A DNA stretch of 64,000 bases from an uncultured Roseburia sp. (GCA_947644305.1 CANRYS010000005.1:62001-126000), one strand, 5' to 3'; counted from the first letter of the stretch, positions 8,585 through 17,315 are shown. Made by a program: numbers and translations. Notes: generated by a model not told the origin, from the sequence alone.

Positions 8585-10610
8585 TGATAGTGTCCGCAAG
8601 ATTAAAGGAGTAGGGGAAAAGGCGGAAAATTATTTACATAAACTAAACATCATTCAGGTGGGAGATCTGTTGGAACATTACCCCAGAGATTATGATGAGT
8701 TTAAAGAACTTGTACCCATTTCTGAGCTGCAGGAAGGAAAGGTTATGGCGGTGGAGGGAGTGCTTCGCAGAAAACCTTCGGTAAAGAATACGTCAAATCT
8801 GAAGATCATCACCGCTTTTCTGGAGGATGAGACAGGTGTCCTGCAAATTACCTGGTTCAATATGCCTTTTCTGATGAACCAGCTCAGACTGGGGACGAGA
8901 TATATCATGAGGGGAAAGATCGGCCGTCACAATGGAAAGCTGGTTCTGGAACAACCGAAGTTATATAGTAAAAATGAGTTTTATAAAAAGGTGGGAAAGA
9001 TGCTTCCCATCTATCCCCTTACGGCGGGGTTGACAAATCATCAGATGACGAAAGTCATACAAACTGCCCTGTCGGAGTGCGAGGGAATTTTGGAGTTTCT
9101 GCCTCAGGAGATCCGAAAACGTAATGACCTTGTGGGATACAAAAAAGCGGTGCAGGATATACATTTTCCCAAAAACCGGGTGGATTTTATAAAGGCGAGA
9201 AAACGTCTTGTTTTTGATGAATTATTTTTATATCAGGCGGCTCTTCGGGCGATTCGTTTTCAGAATGATCAGAAGAGCTGCCATGTTATGATTGAGAAAA
9301 AAGAAGTGGAAGAGTTTGTGGAGAGTCTGCCCTTTGCCCTGACTGGCGCCCAGAGAAGGGTTTATGATGAGATACTGGCGGATTTGTCCGGCGGTTGCGT
9401 TATGAACCGGCTGGTGCAGGGGGATGTGGGGTCAGGTAAAACAGTGGTAGCGGTGCTGGCTCTCTATCTGACGGTCTGCAACGGCAGCCAGGGAGCGTTT
9501 ATGGTGCCCACAGAGGTTCTCGCTCTTCAGCATTATGCATCCCTTCAGAATATGCTTGGGGTACTCGGCGTCCGGGTTGGGCTGCTCATCGGCTCCCTGA
9601 CGGCGAAGCAGAAGCGGGAAGGGAAGGAAAAGCTAGCGTCGGGGGAATGGGATATCGTGGTGGGAACCCATGCGATCCTGCAGGATAATGTGGAGTTTCA
9701 GGATCTGGCGCTTGTCATTACCGACGAACAACATCGTTTTGGAGTGAGACAGCGGGAAGTGCTCTCAGAGAAGGGGGAAGCCCCCCATATACTCGCCATG
9801 AGTGCGACGCCGATTCCAAGAACCCTTGCGCTGGTGCTGTATGGGGACATGGATCTTTCGGTGATGGATGAGCTGCCGGCGAACCGTCTTCCGATCAAAA
9901 ACTGTGTCGTGGGGACAGATTATCGACCGAATGCTTATCGGTTTATGAAAGAACAGATTGAAAAGGGACATCAAGTCTATATCATCTGTCCGATGGTGGA
10001 AGAAAATGAAGATGTGGAGTTAGAAAGTGTGACGCTCTATACGGAACAGCTACGGCAGATTTTTCGCGGTATGGCTGTGGTGGACAGTCTGCATGGAAAG
10101 ATGAAGCCGGCCCAGAAAAATGAGGTGATGGAGCGCTTTGGAGCAGGGGAGACCAATATCTTGGTATCAACTACCGTGATCGAAGTGGGCATCGATGTGC
10201 CCAACGCCACGGTGATGATGATAGAAAATGCAGAGCGGTTTGGACTAGCCGGTCTCCATCAGTTGAGGGGCCGAGTGGGCCGGGGGGAGGCTCAATCCTA
10301 CTGCATTCTTATGTATGGCAATGATACGAAGGAGGGAAAGGAGAGGCTTTCGATCCTTGCCTCTTCCAATGATGGATTTCACATCGCCAGGGAAGATCTG
10401 AGGCTGCGCGGACAGGGAGACTTTTTTGGGGTGCTGCAGAGCGGGGATAAACTGTTTAAACTGGCGGATATTTATGAGGATGCAAAATTGTTGCAGGCGG
10501 CCAATGAAGAGGCAAAACGCTATGATTTTCATGAAATCAGTCGTTTTTATGCCAGGAACCGGCGTCTCTCGGAAAAGTTGGAACACTATATGGGTAAGGT
10601 ATCGCTGTAA
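8574..10610 (+). CDS. recG: ATP-dependent DNA helicase RecG
   Basis: Branch-migrating helicase that remodels stalled forks and Holliday junctions, 678 residues, normal length. The N-terminal wedge/OB domain covers ~1-240. Walker A GDVGSGKT is near residues 283-290 and the DEQH box near 384-387 (ITDEQHRFGVRQR). Motif III SATPIPRTLAL follows, and the helicase C domain has HGKMKPAQKNEVM, VSTTVIEVGIDVPNA and QLRGRVGRG. The gene overlaps the upstream kinase gene and precedes rsmD, a common Firmicutes order. The start ATG 8574 follows GGAAAGGA. Confidence 0.97.
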   Translation: MNYNDSVRKIKGVGEKAENYLHKLNIIQVGDLLEHYPRDYDEFKELVPISELQEGKVMAVEGVLRRKPSVKNTSNLKIITAFLEDETGVLQITWFNMPFLMNQLRLGTRYIMRGKIGRHNGKLVLEQPKLYSKNEFYKKVGKMLPIYPLTAGLTNHQMTKVIQTALSECEGILEFLPQEIRKRNDLVGYKKAVQDIHFPKNRVDFIKARKRLVFDELFLYQAALRAIRFQNDQKSCHVMIEKKEVEEFVESLPFALTGAQRRVYDEILADLSGGCVMNRLVQGDVGSGKTVVAVLALYLTVCNGSQGAFMVPTEVLALQHYASLQNMLGVLGVRVGLLIGSLTAKQKREGKEKLASGEWDIVVGTHAILQDNVEFQDLALVITDEQHRFGVRQREVLSEKGEAPHILAMSATPIPRTLALVLYGDMDLSVMDELPANRLPIKNCVVGTDYRPNAYRFMKEQIEKGHQVYIICPMVEENEDVELESVTLYTEQLRQIFRGMAVVDSLHGKMKPAQKNEVMERFGAGETNILVSTTVIEVGIDVPNATVMMIENAERFGLAGLHQLRGRVGRGEAQSYCILMYGNDTKEGKERLSILASSNDGFHIAREDLRLRGQGDFFGVLQSGDKLFKLADIYEDAKLLQAANEEAKRYDFHEISRFYARNRRLSEKLEHYMGKVSL

Positions 10611-10647
10611 CCGGCTAGACATTGTATGCTTGTGGGACAGAAAACAG

Positions 10648-10676
10648 TTGAAAAAAAACGGGATTTATTATACAAT
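10648..10676 (+). promoter_or_regulatory. Promoter upstream of rsmD
   Basis: -35 TTGAAA (10648-10653), 17-base spacer, -10 TACAAT (10671-10676). It lies in the short gap between recG and rsmD and probably drives rsmD and the coiled-coil gene. Confidence 0.65.
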
Positions 10677-10714
10677 AGCAGAAAAAGCGAATGACCACGG
10701 AAATGAGGGAAGAT

Positions 10715-11269
10715 ATGCGCGTTATTGCGGGAAAGGCAAGAAGGCTGCCGTTGATTACTCCAGAGGGGAAGGATACGAGGCCTACTACGGATCGGATCAA
10801 GGAGACATTATTTAATATCATACAGGATGAAGTTCCCGGCAGTGCATTTCTGGATTTGTTCAGTGGCAGCGGGGGAATTGCCATCGAGGCGCTGAGCAGA
10901 GGGGCAGAGAAGGCAGCTCTTGTAGAGTTTGGGAAAGAACCCCTGCGGTGCATCCAGGCCAATCTGGCAAAAACCAGACTGGCAGACCAGGCGGTGGTGC
11001 TGCCGGTAGAGGTTACCTATGGAATATCCAAATTAGAAAAAATGGGACAGGCATTTGACATTATTTATGCAGATCCGCCTTATCGAAAGGGATTTGAAGC
11101 AAAGCTGGCAGATTTGCTGGCACACTCAGGGATTGTGAAGGAAGATACGCTGGTGATCCTGGAAACGGCCTTGGATACACCAGTAGACTACGTGGATGAA
11201 AATTATTACGATTTGGTAAGGATAAAGGAATATAAGACGAACAAGCACGTGTTTTTGAGAGTAAGGTAG
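10715..11269 (+). CDS. rsmD: 16S rRNA (guanine(966)-N(2))-methyltransferase
   Basis: SAM-dependent methyltransferase acting on 16S rRNA in the small subunit, 184 residues. It starts with the family hallmark MRVIAGKARRLPL. Motif I LDLFSGSGGIAIEAL lies near residue 45, and the catalytic DPPY is residues 120-123. An in-frame ATG at 10691 exists, but GAGGGA at 10705-10710 and the conserved start favour 10715. In many relatives coaD (phosphopantetheine adenylyltransferase) follows directly; here a coiled-coil protein does. Confidence 0.95.
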   Translation: MRVIAGKARRLPLITPEGKDTRPTTDRIKETLFNIIQDEVPGSAFLDLFSGSGGIAIEALSRGAEKAALVEFGKEPLRCIQANLAKTRLADQAVVLPVEVTYGISKLEKMGQAFDIIYADPPYRKGFEAKLADLLAHSGIVKEDTLVILETALDTPVDYVDENYYDLVRIKEYKTNKHVFLRVR

Positions 11270-11293
11270 AAGAGAAAGGAACAGGTAAATGGT

Positions 11294-11902
11294 ATGAACC
11301 CATCAAGAATTGAGAAAGCGATAGACGAGATCTATGAATATGTGGAGAACTGCAAGCCCTCTAAGTTATATCCCAATAAAGTAACGGTTTCTAAGGATGA
11401 ATTGTATGATCTTCTGGATGCCCTACGGATGTGTGCACCGGATGAGATCAAGAGATACCAGAAGGTGATCAACAACCGCAATGAGATCCTTCAGGAAGCG
11501 CAGACCCAGGCGGAGCAGATCATGAGTAAAGCAGAAGCCCAGACGCAGCAACTGCTGGATCAAAATGAACTGGTGCAGACGGCTTATGCCCAGGCAGAAC
11601 AGATCATAGCTCAGGCTCAGGCCCAGGCGGAGCAGATTCTTAAGCAGGCAGTGGCAGAGAGCGATCAGGTCAGGACGTCGGCGCTGTATTATACCAGTGA
11701 TCTTCTGGGAGAGGCGGGGAGAAATATTGAGATGTCCCTCAAGGAGTTGGAAAGTAAGTCAACGATGCTCATTAGTGCATTGAAGAAAGATATCGAGATT
11801 ATAAAGAGTAACCGCACGGAGCTCAAGGACCAGATCGAGGGAAAATTTCCGGAAGAAGAAGGTCAGGAGGAGGAAAATGGACCTTCTGGTGGGGCAGAAT
11901 AG
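11294..11902 (+). CDS. Coiled-coil protein of unknown function
   Basis: A 202-residue soluble protein. The N-terminal ~60 residues are globular. Residues ~70-125 are an Ala/Gln/Glu-rich coiled coil with repeated AQAEQI units (QTQAEQIMSKAEAQ, YAQAEQIIAQAQAQAEQIL), resembling F0 b-subunit or DivIVA-like rods. A basic-acidic helical part follows, then an acidic Glu/Gly tail. There are no membrane segments or catalytic motifs. It lies 24 bases after rsmD and converges on ylbJ only 18 bases away. A role as a scaffold in division or envelope work is only a guess. Confidence 0.8.
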   Translation: MNPSRIEKAIDEIYEYVENCKPSKLYPNKVTVSKDELYDLLDALRMCAPDEIKRYQKVINNRNEILQEAQTQAEQIMSKAEAQTQQLLDQNELVQTAYAQAEQIIAQAQAQAEQILKQAVAESDQVRTSALYYTSDLLGEAGRNIEMSLKELESKSTMLISALKKDIEIIKSNRTELKDQIEGKFPEEEGQEEENGPSGGAE

Positions 11903-11920
11903 TTTTATGGCGCTGTTTGG

Positions 11921-12787
11921 CTACCAGAGTAAAAAGCCGAGAAGCAGGGCAAAGAGACTGCCGAGAAGCTTTATGATTACATAGGGAACGATGGATAATC
12001 CTGTATTTCGAAGAACACTGTTTGTCTGGGCGGCGGCAGAGAGTCCCCCAAAGGCAGTGAAGGCAAGGCACAGGATTATTTTTACATGGTGTGGGATGTC
12101 AGCTCCACAGATCATGGCATTTCCGGTGGTGATCTCCAGAAGGCCGCATAGGGGGATCTGGAAGATGGGGGGGAGTACTGGGAGGCTCTGGATCATTCTG
12201 GCAAGGATGGAGAAGAGCATGATGTAGCCTCCGATCTTGATCAAAAGTAGGGCAGAGGCAGAGATTTCCTCATCCAATTGTTCGGAAAAGGTGGCGCTTG
12301 GAACAGGAGGGCGTCCAGAGGAGGTGACATGCAGGGAAAATCTACCTTGGAAAAGGGGGGTGAGGAGGTAAAAGCATACACTACCAAGAATGGCAGACAG
12401 GAGCACTGTCAGATAAAAAAAGTATTTCCCTGAACCGAGGTGAAGCAAGCTTTCGCCGACAAAGAAGATGACAAACATAGGGCTTGGGTTGTTGATGGCG
12501 CCGGAAAAGAAAACCGCCTGCTTTTTCGTGAGAGAACCATCGTTGTACAGGTCTCCGGCGATTTTTGCCCCGATGGGATAGCCCGACAGGATGCCGGCGG
12601 TCAGCAGCAGATAACAGAGCCGGTTGCCCTGTAGTTTTTTACGGAGCAGTGAGGTGAGGATAGAGAAGGGCAGGAGGGAGGGGACAAGTACCGTAGCCCA
12701 TAAAACCAGACCATTTCTGCCGCCCTCTGCGGCGGTTTCTGGAAAGATAAGAAGCAGTGCAAGAAGCAAAAAGCAAAGGATCAGCAT
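11921..12787 (-). CDS. ylbJ: YlbJ-family sporulation integral membrane protein
   Basis: A 288-residue polytopic membrane protein with the nucleoside-transporter/gate-type fold of YlbJ. Hydrophobic segments are spread over the whole length. Conserved stretches are LVPSLLPFSILTSLL, LSGYPIGAKIAGDLY and SGAINNPSPMFVI. It is shorter than the ~400-residue Bacillus form. In Bacillus the gene belongs to the sigma-E regulon and is needed for resistant spores. A sigma-E-like promoter sits just upstream on the minus strand. The start ATG ends at 12787, with GAGGAA about ten bases before it. Confidence 0.88.
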   Translation of the reverse strand: MLILCFLLLALLLIFPETAAEGGRNGLVLWATVLVPSLLPFSILTSLLRKKLQGNRLCYLLLTAGILSGYPIGAKIAGDLYNDGSLTKKQAVFFSGAINNPSPMFVIFFVGESLLHLGSGKYFFYLTVLLSAILGSVCFYLLTPLFQGRFSLHVTSSGRPPVPSATFSEQLDEEISASALLLIKIGGYIMLFSILARMIQSLPVLPPIFQIPLCGLLEITTGNAMICGADIPHHVKIILCLAFTAFGGLSAAAQTNSVLRNTGLSIVPYVIIKLLGSLFALLLGFLLW

Positions 12788-12818
12788 GGAAATGATTCCT
12801 CAAAGGACGTGTTTGTTC

Positions 12819-12847
12819 ATTTTATGAATAAATGCGGCTCAATATGC
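12819..12847 (-). promoter_or_regulatory. Sigma-E-like sporulation promoter of ylbJ
   Basis: Read on the minus strand: -35 GCATATT (12847-12841), 14-base spacer, -10 CATAAAAT (12826-12819). This matches the known mother-cell sigma-E pattern (GHATANWT, 12-14 bases, CATAHAHT) well and gives a ~25-base leader to ylbJ. Confidence 0.7.
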
Positions 12848-12895
12848 TGATAATAAACAATACGAATGGCGTTAAGCCTGATAATGGAGGGAGTT

Positions 12896-13759
12896 ATGAA
12901 CAATACATTTGCAATCCTTACGGATTCCACAGCCAATCTTCCACAACCCTATATTCAGAAATATGACATTACGGTCATGTCTCTTAAATATCTTGTGGGA
13001 GATAAAGAATATCCGGGATATGACCAGTCGGGAGAACAGACATTTCATCAATTATACGAACATCTGCGGGTGGGAAGAAATGTTACCACTTCCATGGTGA
13101 ATACCAGTGAAGCATACGAGGCGGCAAAACCTATTCTCGAATCAGGAAAGGATATTTTGTATATTGGTCTTTCCACGAAGCTAAGCGGAACTTTTAATGC
13201 GGTGGAAGCAGCGCTTATGAAATTGAAGGGAGAATTTCCAGAGCGGAACATATACGCCGTGGACAGCTTGTGTATTGCGCTGGGAGAAGGGCTTTTGGTG
13301 TATGGGGCGGTGAAACGGCGCAGACAGGGGCAGAGTCTGGAACAGGTTTATGAATGGTGTAATAAGAGTCGCTGGCAGATCCATACCATTTTTACGGTAG
13401 ATGATCTCAATCATCTGAGAAAAAGCGGGCGTGCGTCTACGGTGATCGCCATGGTGGGAACGGTGTTAAAGATCAAGTTAATCCTACGGATGAGTCAGGG
13501 TGGAATTCTCAAACAGGAGACTAAGGTGCGGGGAAGGAAAAAATCACTGGATGAGATCGTAAAACGTGCCCTGAGAGATATCAAAGAACCTCAGACCGTA
13601 TTTATCAGCCATGGGGATTGTCCTATGGATGCCCGTTATCTTGCGGATCAGTTGAGAAAATCAGAAAAGGTGAAAAGAATCATCATCCAGACACTGGATC
13701 CGGTGATCGGAGTTCACACTGGACCGGGTTCCATTGGGATTTTTTTCATTTCCTATTGA
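12896..13759 (+). CDS. DegV family fatty-acid-binding protein
   Basis: A 287-residue DegV/FakB-type protein, a family that binds a fatty acid and presents it to the kinase FakA. Family features are ILTDSTANLP at the N terminus, the TTSMVNTSE loop, LSTKLSGTFNA, the VDSLCIALGEG segment and the C-terminal VIGVHTGPGSIGIFF. ATG 12896 is preferred over the in-frame 12866 because GGAGG sits at 12886-12890. Its stop codon overlaps the -35 box of the ackA promoter. No fakA is nearby. Confidence 0.93.
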   Translation: MNNTFAILTDSTANLPQPYIQKYDITVMSLKYLVGDKEYPGYDQSGEQTFHQLYEHLRVGRNVTTSMVNTSEAYEAAKPILESGKDILYIGLSTKLSGTFNAVEAALMKLKGEFPERNIYAVDSLCIALGEGLLVYGAVKRRRQGQSLEQVYEWCNKSRWQIHTIFTVDDLNHLRKSGRASTVIAMVGTVLKIKLILRMSQGGILKQETKVRGRKKSLDEIVKRALRDIKEPQTVFISHGDCPMDARYLADQLRKSEKVKRIIIQTLDPVIGVHTGPGSIGIFFISY

Positions 13760-13784
13760 AATTTAAAAATCACAGTTGTATAAT
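13756..13784 (+). promoter_or_regulatory. ackA promoter
   Basis: -35 TTGAAA (13756-13761), exactly 17 bases, -10 TATAAT (13779-13784). The -35 overlaps the degV stop codon. Confidence 0.8.
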
Positions 13785-13829
13785 AAAAAAGTATGAGTTT
13801 TGGATTATAACCAGAAAGAAGGAAATGGA

Positions 13830-15020
13830 ATGAAAGTATTAGTGATCAATTGTGGAAGTTCTTCCCTCAAATATCAGTTGATTGATTCCGAGACGGAACA
13901 AGCGCTTGCCGTTGGAATTTGTGAGAGGATTGGAATAGATGGGCGTCTGAACCACACACCGGCAGGTGGTGAAAAAGTCGTGATTAACAAAGATATGCCG
14001 GATCACGAAGTGGCGGTGAAATTGGTTCTGGAGGAACTTACAGATAAAACCTATGGCGTCATCGGTGACTTGTCTGAAATTGATGCCATTGGACACCGCG
14101 TGGTACATGGAGGAGAAAAATTTGCTTCTTCCGTTGTCATTGACGATGATGTGATGGCTGCTATCGAGGAGTGTAATCCTCTGGCACCGTTACATAATCC
14201 AGCGAATCTGATCGGAATCCGCGCTTGTCAGGCGATTATGCCAGGAGTACCGAATACGGCTGTTTTTGACACAGCATTTCATCAGACGATGGAGCCGGTG
14301 GCATTTTTATATGGGCTTCCCTATGAATGTTATGAGAAATATAAAGTGCGCCGCTATGGATTCCATGGTACCAGCCACAGCTTTGTATCCGCACGTGCCA
14401 TCGAGCTGTTGGGACTAGATCCAGAAAATTCTAAGGTCATCGTCTGCCATCTGGGTAACGGTGCCAGCATTTCCGCAGTAAAAAATGGTAAATCTGTGGA
14501 CACCAGTATGGGACTTACACCACTAGAAGGGCTTGTGATGGGAACTCGAAGCGGTGACATCGATCCGGCGATCATCGAGTATCTGGCTCACAATATGGGT
14601 AAATCTCTGGAAGAGATCATGAATCTTTTGAATAAGGAATCCGGTGTTTACGGTCTTTCTGGCATCTCCAGTGATTTTCGTGATCTGGAGAACGCAGCAG
14701 CAGAAGGCAATGAGAAGGCGCAGCTAGCGCAGGACGTATTCGGCTATCGTGTGGCCAAATACATCGGTGCTTACACCGCTGCCATGAACGGTGTGGACGC
14801 CATCGTGTTTACTGCTGGGCTTGGTGAGAACAATAATATTATGCGTGAATATATTTGCAGCTACCTCGGTTATCTTGGTGTGTCCATCGATCAGAAGGAA
14901 AATGCCATCCGCAGTGAAGAAAAGGTAGTATCGACCTCAGACAGTAAGGTGAAAGTAATGGTAGTTCCGACCAACGAAGAGCTTGCGATCGCCAGAGAAA
15001 CCGTAAAACTGATCGGATAA
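13830..15020 (+). CDS. ackA: Acetate kinase
   Basis: ATP:acetate phosphotransferase, 396 residues, the ATP-yielding last step of acetate formation. ASKHA-family motifs are visible: [13 protein letters not shown] at the N terminus, [38 protein letters not shown] and FTAGLGENN. The start is ATG 13830 after an AAGGAA site; the in-frame upstream ATG at 13800 has no ribosome site. No pta is adjacent in the window. rpmF follows with its own promoter. Confidence 0.98.
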   Translation: MKVLVINCGSSSLKYQLIDSETEQALAVGICERIGIDGRLNHTPAGGEKVVINKDMPDHEVAVKLVLEELTDKTYGVIGDLSEIDAIGHRVVHGGEKFASSVVIDDDVMAAIEECNPLAPLHNPANLIGIRACQAIMPGVPNTAVFDTAFHQTMEPVAFLYGLPYECYEKYKVRRYGFHGTSHSFVSARAIELLGLDPENSKVIVCHLGNGASISAVKNGKSVDTSMGLTPLEGLVMGTRSGDIDPAIIEYLAHNMGKSLEEIMNLLNKESGVYGLSGISSDFRDLENAAAEGNEKAQLAQDVFGYRVAKYIGAYTAAMNGVDAIVFTAGLGENNNIMREYICSYLGYLGVSIDQKENAIRSEEKVVSTSDSKVKVMVVPTNEELAIARETVKLIG

Positions 15021-15051
15021 GCCAAAAAATTGTCAGAAATGTAAAAAAGTG

Positions 15052-15080
15052 TTGACAAACTATGGTCTAATAGATATAAT
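15052..15080 (+). promoter_or_regulatory. rpmF promoter
   Basis: Consensus sigma-A promoter: TTGACA (15052-15057), 17 bases, TATAAT (15075-15080), just after ackA. Confidence 0.88.
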
Positions 15081-15118
15081 AGTAGAAGTGTTTTCAGTTA
15101 TTAAGGAGGTGTAATGAC

Positions 15119-15301
15119 ATGTCTATCTGTCCTAAGAATAAATCTTCAAAGTCAAGAAGAGACAAACGTAGAGCAAACTGGAAAATGACAGCTCCTACAT
15201 TGGTAAAGTGCAGTAAATGCGGAGAGTTGATGGTTCCACACAGAGTTTGCAAAAATTGCGGCAGCTACAACAAGAAAGAGATTCTTGCACAGGCTGAGTA
15301 A
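15119..15301 (+). CDS. rpmF: 50S ribosomal protein L32
   Basis: A 60-residue ribosomal protein of the large subunit. It has the basic N terminus MSICPKNKSSKSRRDKRRAN and a zinc-ribbon pair CSKC...CKNC, i.e. the zinc-containing C+ form of L32. AAGGAGGT at 15103-15110 lies eight bases before the ATG. In most Firmicutes rpmF sits between yceD (DUF177) and plsX; neither is present here. The gene instead has a perfect promoter of its own and is followed by decayed accessory genes. Confidence 0.97.
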   Translation: MSICPKNKSSKSRRDKRRANWKMTAPTLVKCSKCGELMVPHRVCKNCGSYNKKEILAQAE

Positions 15302-15364
15302 GCAGTAAGTTCCGAAAAATCGGAGATAACCCCTTGTAAAAACAAGGGCTGCGAAAAACTTTAT

Positions 15365-15440
15365 GGTTAAAAAGAGAGAATTTAACCCATTTTTAACCCT
15401 ATTCATTAACGGAAGAAGATTTATAATGTTTTTGGGTTAA
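15365..15440 (+). repeat. GGTTAA/TTAACC repeats downstream of rpmF
   Basis: GGTTAAAAA (15365-15373) pairs with TTTTTAACC (about 15390-15398). TTAACCC occurs twice and GGGTTAA once (about 15434-15440). A short CCCTTGT/ACAAGGG hairpin lies just before, near 15332-15350. There is no coding potential; the purpose is unknown. Confidence 0.5.
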
Positions 15441-15481
15441 GTTCATGCAGGAACATATGGATGCGAATATGGCATAAGAGG

Positions 15482-15518
15482 TCAATATATCTATGAAAAT
15501 AGATGTATTGGCTTTTTT
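15482..15518 (+). terminator. Strong rho-independent terminator
   Basis: A 13-base stem (15482-15494 with 15499-15511, two G-U pairs) closed by a GAAA tetraloop and followed by C and six Ts. It is probably the end of the rpmF transcript. Confidence 0.8.
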
Positions 15519-15561
15519 GCGTTTGAAAAGACGTTAGGAGACAATAAATAAGAATTGTGAT

Positions 15562-16039
15562 ATGTTCCCTATGAGTTAGATGAGGATACAAAAAAATTTG
15601 CTTATCAGATTACCGACTGGGTTCGGAAATGTTCCGGGGCAGCCTGTATGAAAGCGGCAGTATATACAACGAAAGGATACCGCTGGACCTGCGCCGCCAG
15701 AAAAAAGAACATTGCCTGGCAGGTGATGTATGACTGGGAACTAGAGCAGGAAAAACAGCGTTATGCCAGGCTGGTTCAGACGTTTGAAACCCGAACTCTG
15801 CCGAAAAAAACGTATGGAACGATTACAGAAGACGGTATCCAAGTATTTGGGGAATATGTGTATCATAAGGGAGAAACAGAGGAAGAGTTTCTGGCACAAC
15901 TCAAAGAAAGAAATACCCAATCAATCTCTATGCGTTTTTGAAGGATGGTATCTGGACTACGACAGAGTGCTATATATCGGATGGCGAAAACAGCAGGTTG
16001 GAGGATAATGGGGATTGGGAAAAATGCCATCCGATATAG
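15562..16039 (+). pseudogene. Frameshifted small gene of unknown family
   Basis: Coding-like sequence in three successive frames. ATG 15562 reads MFP and then shifts by one base near 15567. From there to about 15915 a good frame reads YELDEDTKKFAYQITDWV... and ...VMYDWELEQEKQRYARLV, then FGEYVYHKGETEEEFLAQL. After KERNTQ the sense frame appears to move again (NLYAFLKDGIWTTTECYI) and ends at TAG 16037-16039. Two single-base indels would restore a ~155-residue protein. I do not recognise the family. It is aromatic-rich with charged helices, and no membrane or signal segment is seen. It lies in the accessory stretch after rpmF. Confidence 0.55.
15973..16038 (+). repeat. Perfect 13-base inverted repeat
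   Basis: TATATCGGATGGC (15973-15985) and its exact complement GCCATCCGATATA (16026-16038) flank a 40-base loop. A short T run follows at about 16046-16050, so it may act as a terminator at the end of the decayed gene. Confidence 0.6.
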
Positions 16040-16140
16040 GCGGTATTTTTCCTGAAATTCGACTAGGAGTTTCGGCAGAAGAAATTTTTACACGTTAGTG
16101 GGATGTCAAGTTCATTACGCTTTTGCAGGGTAAATAGTGC

Positions 16141-16169
16141 TTGAAGTATCAGAAAACCTTTTGTATAAT
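16141..16169 (+). promoter_or_regulatory. Promoter of the Rpn-like gene
   Basis: -35 TTGAAG (16141-16146), 17 bases, -10 TATAAT (16164-16169). Confidence 0.7.
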
Positions 16170-16224
16170 GAAATGAGAGGAGGGAATCGTATTCGGTTCT
16201 CGACTCTGGTTATGAGGTGACAAA

Positions 16225-16936
16225 ATGAAAAATAAAAATGAAGTAAATGCAGCAGGAAGCAGAATAAAGGATGAGGAGGTTGCAAAACATACCATCAAGG
16301 ATAGCGTGTTTACGAACATCTTTCAGGATAAAAGATATCTGCTTCAGTTGTATAAGACCCTCCATCCGGAGGACACACAGGTAACCGAGGATGCGCTTTC
16401 GGATGAACTGTATGTCATTTATACCGGAGACAGAAAAGAGCGCACGGAATACATCAGTCTGGCAGACGAATTTTTTGACGGACAGAAAACGTTTCTTGAT
16501 GCAAAGATCAAAGTTCTCTACGGAAGCGGTCAGGGCGACATTATCAGCCAGTATGTGACATTCACGAAGGTCTATGACGAGCAGCGGAAGTTGCATGGCA
16601 GAACCAAAAAGGCAGTGACAGAAACCATCCGCATCTGCAAGGATAAGAATGTACTGAAGGAATATCTGGAGGAGCGGGAAAAGGAGGTAAAGCTTTGCGA
16701 GCAAAGCTTGAATATATATGTTGGCAATGTATGATGAAAAAGAAATCCTGCTGGAGTATATCGAGAGTGAGAGATATGAGGCAGCACAGGAGGGCGAAAA
16801 GAAAGCTGATAAAAGAACGGCACTTCAGATGGTAAAGGCAGGTAGGTTGTCATTAGATGAGGTAATGCAATTTTTCCCATCATTGACACCCGATGATGTA
16901 AAGGAATTGCAGGAAGAATTGTTACAGAGTGTATAG
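16225..16936 (+). pseudogene. Rpn-family nuclease/transposase-like gene, internally deleted and frameshifted
   Basis: The first frame (16225-16734) begins with family-typical KHTIKDSVFTNIFQDKRYLL and continues with ELYVIYTGDRKERTEYISL, then TFTKVYDEQRK and TETIRICKDKNVLKEYLEE. As I recall the family, about 65 residues with the PD-(D/E)XK catalytic core belong between TEDALSD and ELYVIYTG; here the two are joined in frame. The C-terminal part (MYDEKEILLEYIESERYEA... to a stop at 16936) is in another frame. At the junction lies a 20-base perfect hairpin, 16690-16709. The gene keeps a good promoter but should have lost nuclease function. Confidence 0.65.
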
Positions 16937-17114
16937 GTTTGATGTCGAGGGGTGTTATTCAATTAGATGAATATGAAATCACAAAAGTATGGATACTTAA
17001 AACAGGAAATTTTAGATTCAAATGGATATACAAAACGATATAGGAGTATTTTATATACAGTATATCAGTATCCCGTTTGTATCCGCCCAAACAAAGTTTA
17101 ACAGGTAAATTCAT

Positions 17115-17153
17115 AGTGTCATTCGCATGAAATATTGCAGATGGCACTTTTTT
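17115..17153 (+). terminator. Rho-independent terminator after the Rpn-like gene
   Basis: AGTGTCAT (17115-17122) pairs with ATGGCACT (17141-17148, one G-U pair), followed by Ts to 17153. The 379-base stretch 16937-17315 has no credible gene; it holds this terminator, the next promoter and its operator. Confidence 0.7.
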
Positions 17154-17176
17154 GTTTCTACAATTCGAAAAATTTA

Positions 17177-17270
17177 TTGACAAAAACAAAAAAAGAGTGT
17201 AATATAACTGTATCGGTTGGAATAATACAGTTGGTACGATTGGTACAGATGATACAGTTTACCGATACAG
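17177..17270 (+). promoter_or_regulatory. Promoter and operator of the GntR-ABC operon
   Basis: -35 TTGACA (17177-17182), 17 bases, -10 TAATAT (17200-17205). Immediately downstream is the inverted repeat ACTGTAT (17207-17213) / ATACAGT (17225-17231). Further copies of GATACAG lie at 17251-17257 and 17264-17270, and TTGGTAC is repeated around 17231-17246. Position and symmetry fit autorepression by the encoded GntR-family protein. Confidence 0.72.
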
Positions 17271-17315
17271 GGGGCAATATAGTGGAATACCGTTCGTAAT
17301 AAGGAGGTGATATAT

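Noticed and set aside
16959-17189. Minus-strand 76-codon frame in the gap before the GntR gene
   Set aside because: AT-rich, no ribosome site, covers the terminator and the -35 box of the next promoter.
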